Shown one piece after another: positions 62,055 to 64,000 of a stretch of 64,000 bases of DNA. How positions within the stretch are numbered: the first letter of the stretch is position 1; each line of letters starts with the position of its first letter. Under the pieces are notes generated by a model. It had not been told where the DNA came from, did no database searches, and saw only the letters and a program-made list of their open reading frames with translations. Made by a program: the position numbers and the translations under genes. The stretch comes from JAJPJE01 sp963848375 (GTDB lineage Bacteria; Acidobacteriota; Terriglobia; Terriglobales; Acidobacteriaceae), in NCBI GenBank assembly GCA_963848375.1, contig CAWKDK010000002.1, positions 5,416 to 69,415 on the forward strand, given 5' to 3'.

Positions 62055-62428
62055 AGCGATTCGTCCCATAGCAGCGAGTACATATCTTCGCCTTCGATCA
62101 ACCGGCGAAGCGCGCGCAATTGCGGAGGAAAGAATAACAGGCCCGTTCCCGGTTGCAGCTCGAATCTGCCGATCACGACTGTGGTGACTCTTCGAGGAGT
62201 CCCTTTTTCGCGCAGCAATTGCTCGATGGCTTCTATGTCGTTAGGAAGATAGCAGGGGCGTTCGGAAATCCATGCAAGCTTGAGCGCCGAGCAAAAGGCG
62301 TCCAGATCTTCACGCTCCAGTCCCTGTTGCCACCGCGGATTGAAAGGAAAAAACGGATAGGGATTGCGCTCCACAACGCGCACACCCGGCCAGATAGGTA
62401 CCAGTGGCGGACTGCCTCGACGCAACAA
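62051..62428 (-). CDS. Hypothetical protein
   Basis: 125 residues from a TTG at 62428 (AAGGGAG seven bases upstream). It has a Pro/Phe-rich N-terminal part (NPYPFFPFNPRWQQGL) and an acidic helical middle (DLDAFCSALKLAWI, DIEAIEQLLREKG). No family recognised. Coupled to the small zinc-ribbon gene by ATGA. Confidence 0.6.
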   Translation of the reverse strand: MLRRGSPPLVPIWPGVRVVERNPYPFFPFNPRWQQGLEREDLDAFCSALKLAWISERPCYLPNDIEAIEQLLREKGTPRRVTTVVIGRFELQPGTGLLFFPPQLRALRRLIEGEDMYSLLWDESL

Positions 62429-62679
62429 AACTGCTCTCCCTTGGATGAAAAGGAGAGTACCTGAATTTTCGGCGTATACAACTGGGCACTCACCTTAGAT
62501 GAACCTAGAGGGTATCGGCCGCGAATGGAATTGTCATAAAGGTTGCCTGCGGAGTTGAGGCTGGCGCGGTTCTTCGTCGCGCAGTTCCGGCGAACCCCGG
62601 GTCACAATCGTGCTTCTAACACCAGAGCGCCAGATAGTAGCGCCAACATAGTTGGGTTCTGAGGAGTCGGAGGGTGTTT

Positions 62680-63396
62680 ATGAAAAAGTTTTTGGCAAGC
62701 TTAACGGTCCTGTGTTTCAGCATGTTGTGCTTCAGCACGTTCGTCTCAGCTGAAGATAAGCAGGACGACGTGGATCGCCTGCAGAAATCAGCCGAAGTTT
62801 TGCAGCAGATTATGGCGACCCCGGATAAAGGGATTCCTGAGGAAGTTCTCGACGGCGCCAAGTGCGTTGCCGTAGTTCCTCATTTGATCAAAGGCGGCTT
62901 TGTATTCGGCGCCAAGCACGGACGCGGCGTAGCCACTTGCCGCACGACGCACGGTTGGAGCGCCCCGTCATTCTTTACGGTGACTGGTGGAAGCTGGGGA
63001 GCGCAGATCGGAGTGGAAGGCGTGGACCTGGTCATGCTGGTTATGAATGACAAAGGCATGCAGCAACTGCTTAACAGCAAGTTCCAGATTGGCGGCGAAG
63101 CTTCGGCAGCGGCCGGCCCGGTCGGACGTCACGCATCAGCGGATACGGATTGGAAACTGAATACGGAAATCCTGACGTACTCGCGCAGCAAGGGCGCTTT
63201 TATCGGCGCGACGCTGGAAGGTGCCGGCATTGCCCAGGACCAGGAAGCAATTGAAGCGATTTATGGCAAGGATTACACGCCGCGCAAAATCCTGAGTGGT
63301 ACGGTACCACCTCCGGCTTCGGCGCATGCGTTCCTGGCGGCCGTAAGCAATGCCAAGGCAGTTGCTGAGAACAAAGAGAATAAAGAGAACAAATAA
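62680..63396 (+). CDS. SYLF-domain lipid-binding protein
   Basis: 238 residues: signal peptide (KKFLASLTVLCFSMLCFSTFVSA) then the SYLF/Ysc84 domain (AKCVAVVPHLIKGGFVFGAKHGRGVATCR; WSAPSFFTVTGGSWGAQIGVEGVDLVMLVMNDKGMQQLL; GPVGRHASADTDWKLNTEILTYSRSKGAFIGATLEG). The domain binds phosphoinositides/lipids in eukaryotes; bacterial copies are usually periplasmic. ATG 62680 has GGAGG six bases upstream. The C-terminus ends in Glu-Asn-Lys repeats (ENKENKENK). A strong terminator follows. Confidence 0.92.
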   Translation: MKKFLASLTVLCFSMLCFSTFVSAEDKQDDVDRLQKSAEVLQQIMATPDKGIPEEVLDGAKCVAVVPHLIKGGFVFGAKHGRGVATCRTTHGWSAPSFFTVTGGSWGAQIGVEGVDLVMLVMNDKGMQQLLNSKFQIGGEASAAAGPVGRHASADTDWKLNTEILTYSRSKGAFIGATLEGAGIAQDQEAIEAIYGKDYTPRKILSGTVPPPASAHAFLAAVSNAKAVAENKENKENK

Positions 63397-63418
63397 GTGT
63401 TCGTAGCACTCGCGAATG

Positions 63419-63449
63419 GAGGCGGGATTCGTCCCGCCTCTTTTCTTTT
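63419..63449 (+). terminator. Intrinsic terminator of the SYLF gene
   Basis: Perfect nine-pair stem GAGGCGGGA (63419-63427) / TCCCGCCTC (63432-63440) with a TTCG tetraloop, then TTTTCTTTT. Confidence 0.95.
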
Positions 63450-63515
63450 GCAAAATATTCCGGTTGAAAACGCACTTCGCACATAGGAAAATGCCGCGCT
63501 CCCAAGGAGAACGTT

Positions 63516-63962
63516 ATGAGCGCGAAGAAGCTGGCTTTGAGCTGGTTGGTGGTGTTCATTTGTGTCACCGTGCTGAACTTCCTGATCCACGGCATTTTGC
63601 TTTCCGGCGATTACCAGGCACTTCCGCAACTGATGCGACCGCCGGTCGAGGGGCCGAAATATATGCCCTACATGATTTTTGCATTCGCCGTATACGCCCT
63701 GGCGATGGTCTGGATCTACGCGCAGGGAGCGAAGCCGGGAACTCCGTGGCTGGGACAGGGCATTCGTTTCGGAATCGCGGTGTGGGCACTGACTTCGGTC
63801 CCGATGTACCTCATCTACTACACGGTACAGCCGTGGCTTTTGGGTATCACACTGAAACAGATCGGCCTGGAATTTTTCAGCGTGGTCATCTACGGCATCG
63901 TGACGGCAGCAATGTACGGCAAAGGCGCCGGGCAGGCACGGGCTTCGACGGCCGGAAATTGA
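63516..63962 (+). CDS. Four-helix membrane protein, function unknown
   Basis: 148 residues with four hydrophobic helices (ALSWLVVFICVTVLNFLIHGILL; YMIFAFAVYALAMVWIYA; GIRFGIAVWALTSVPMYLIYYTV; FFSVVIYGIVTAAMYG), similar in outline to DUF1761-like proteins. ATG with GGAG eight to ten bases upstream. Confidence 0.75.
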   Translation: MSAKKLALSWLVVFICVTVLNFLIHGILLSGDYQALPQLMRPPVEGPKYMPYMIFAFAVYALAMVWIYAQGAKPGTPWLGQGIRFGIAVWALTSVPMYLIYYTVQPWLLGITLKQIGLEFFSVVIYGIVTAAMYGKGAGQARASTAGN

Positions 63963-64000
63963 TCTGTTAACACTGTAGAACTCTCGATTGGAGCTATAAT

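Overview
The window looks like a chromosomal segment of a member of the Acidobacteriota (Terriglobia-like). The basis is a GC-rich genome, ClpC, Lol, ETF and SYLF proteins of that general type, many secreted or membrane proteins with Ig-like, TPR and zinc-ribbon modules, and short palindromic intergenic repeats. This is inference from gene content; no rRNA or other marker is present. I saw no tRNA, CRISPR array, phage or transposase.

Layout. 1-8.2 kb: end of a ClC channel, trypsin-like protease, acyltransferase-type membrane protein, HhH protein, glutaredoxin, serine hydrolase, an M19-like dipeptidase lacking usual metal ligands, and a rhodanese/TlpA pair. 8.3-13.1 kb: clpC (frameshifted) and a lolC/lolD-type pair. 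13.2-17.2 kb: map, cupin, methyltransferase, a candidate structured RNA with its own terminator, then PP2C phosphatase plus FHA protein. 17.3-20.4 kb: GntR-regulated ABC transporter with an operator over the promoter. 20.5-26.9 kb: Hsp15, permease, TfoX-like protein, His-rich secreted protein and a TauE/multicopper oxidase operon. 26.9-34.5 kb: DMT transporter, 3-hydroxyacyl-CoA dehydrogenase, MBL hydrolase, S9 peptidase, secreted Ig-like protein. 34.6-45.2 kb: orphan ABC ATPase, vanadium haloperoxidase, rhomboid-TPR protein, Usp, NDH-2, second ClC, TPR protein, alkyltransferase-like protein. 45.3-49.9 kb: a MacAB-like exporter operon (two permeases, adaptor, ATPase) behind a 22-bp palindrome. 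50-53.8 kb: amino-acid permease, small genes, a peptide/structured-RNA unit and bacterioferritin. 53.9-60.5 kb: ETF-ubiquinone oxidoreductase, a membrane protein, a tiny secreted peptide and an etfB-TM-TM-etfA cluster. 60.5-64 kb: hydrolase, small zinc-ribbon proteins, SYLF protein and a membrane protein.

A striking property is that at least seven otherwise intact genes are broken by single-base insertions (clpC, the gene at 23.9-24.6 kb twice, tauE, the S9 peptidase, the adaptor, the ABC ATPase and the amino-acid permease), and an ABC permease is also disrupted. Removing one base restores each protein, so I read these mainly as sequence errors in a draft or metagenome assembly, though the shared context at the sites deserves a check.

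The best candidates for something undescribed are (1) the transcription unit at about 51835-52162: promoter, an exceptionally long Shine-Dalgarno, an 18-residue Ser/His-rich peptide ORF, a structured tail and an intrinsic terminator; and (2) the branched RNA with terminator at about 15300-15440.
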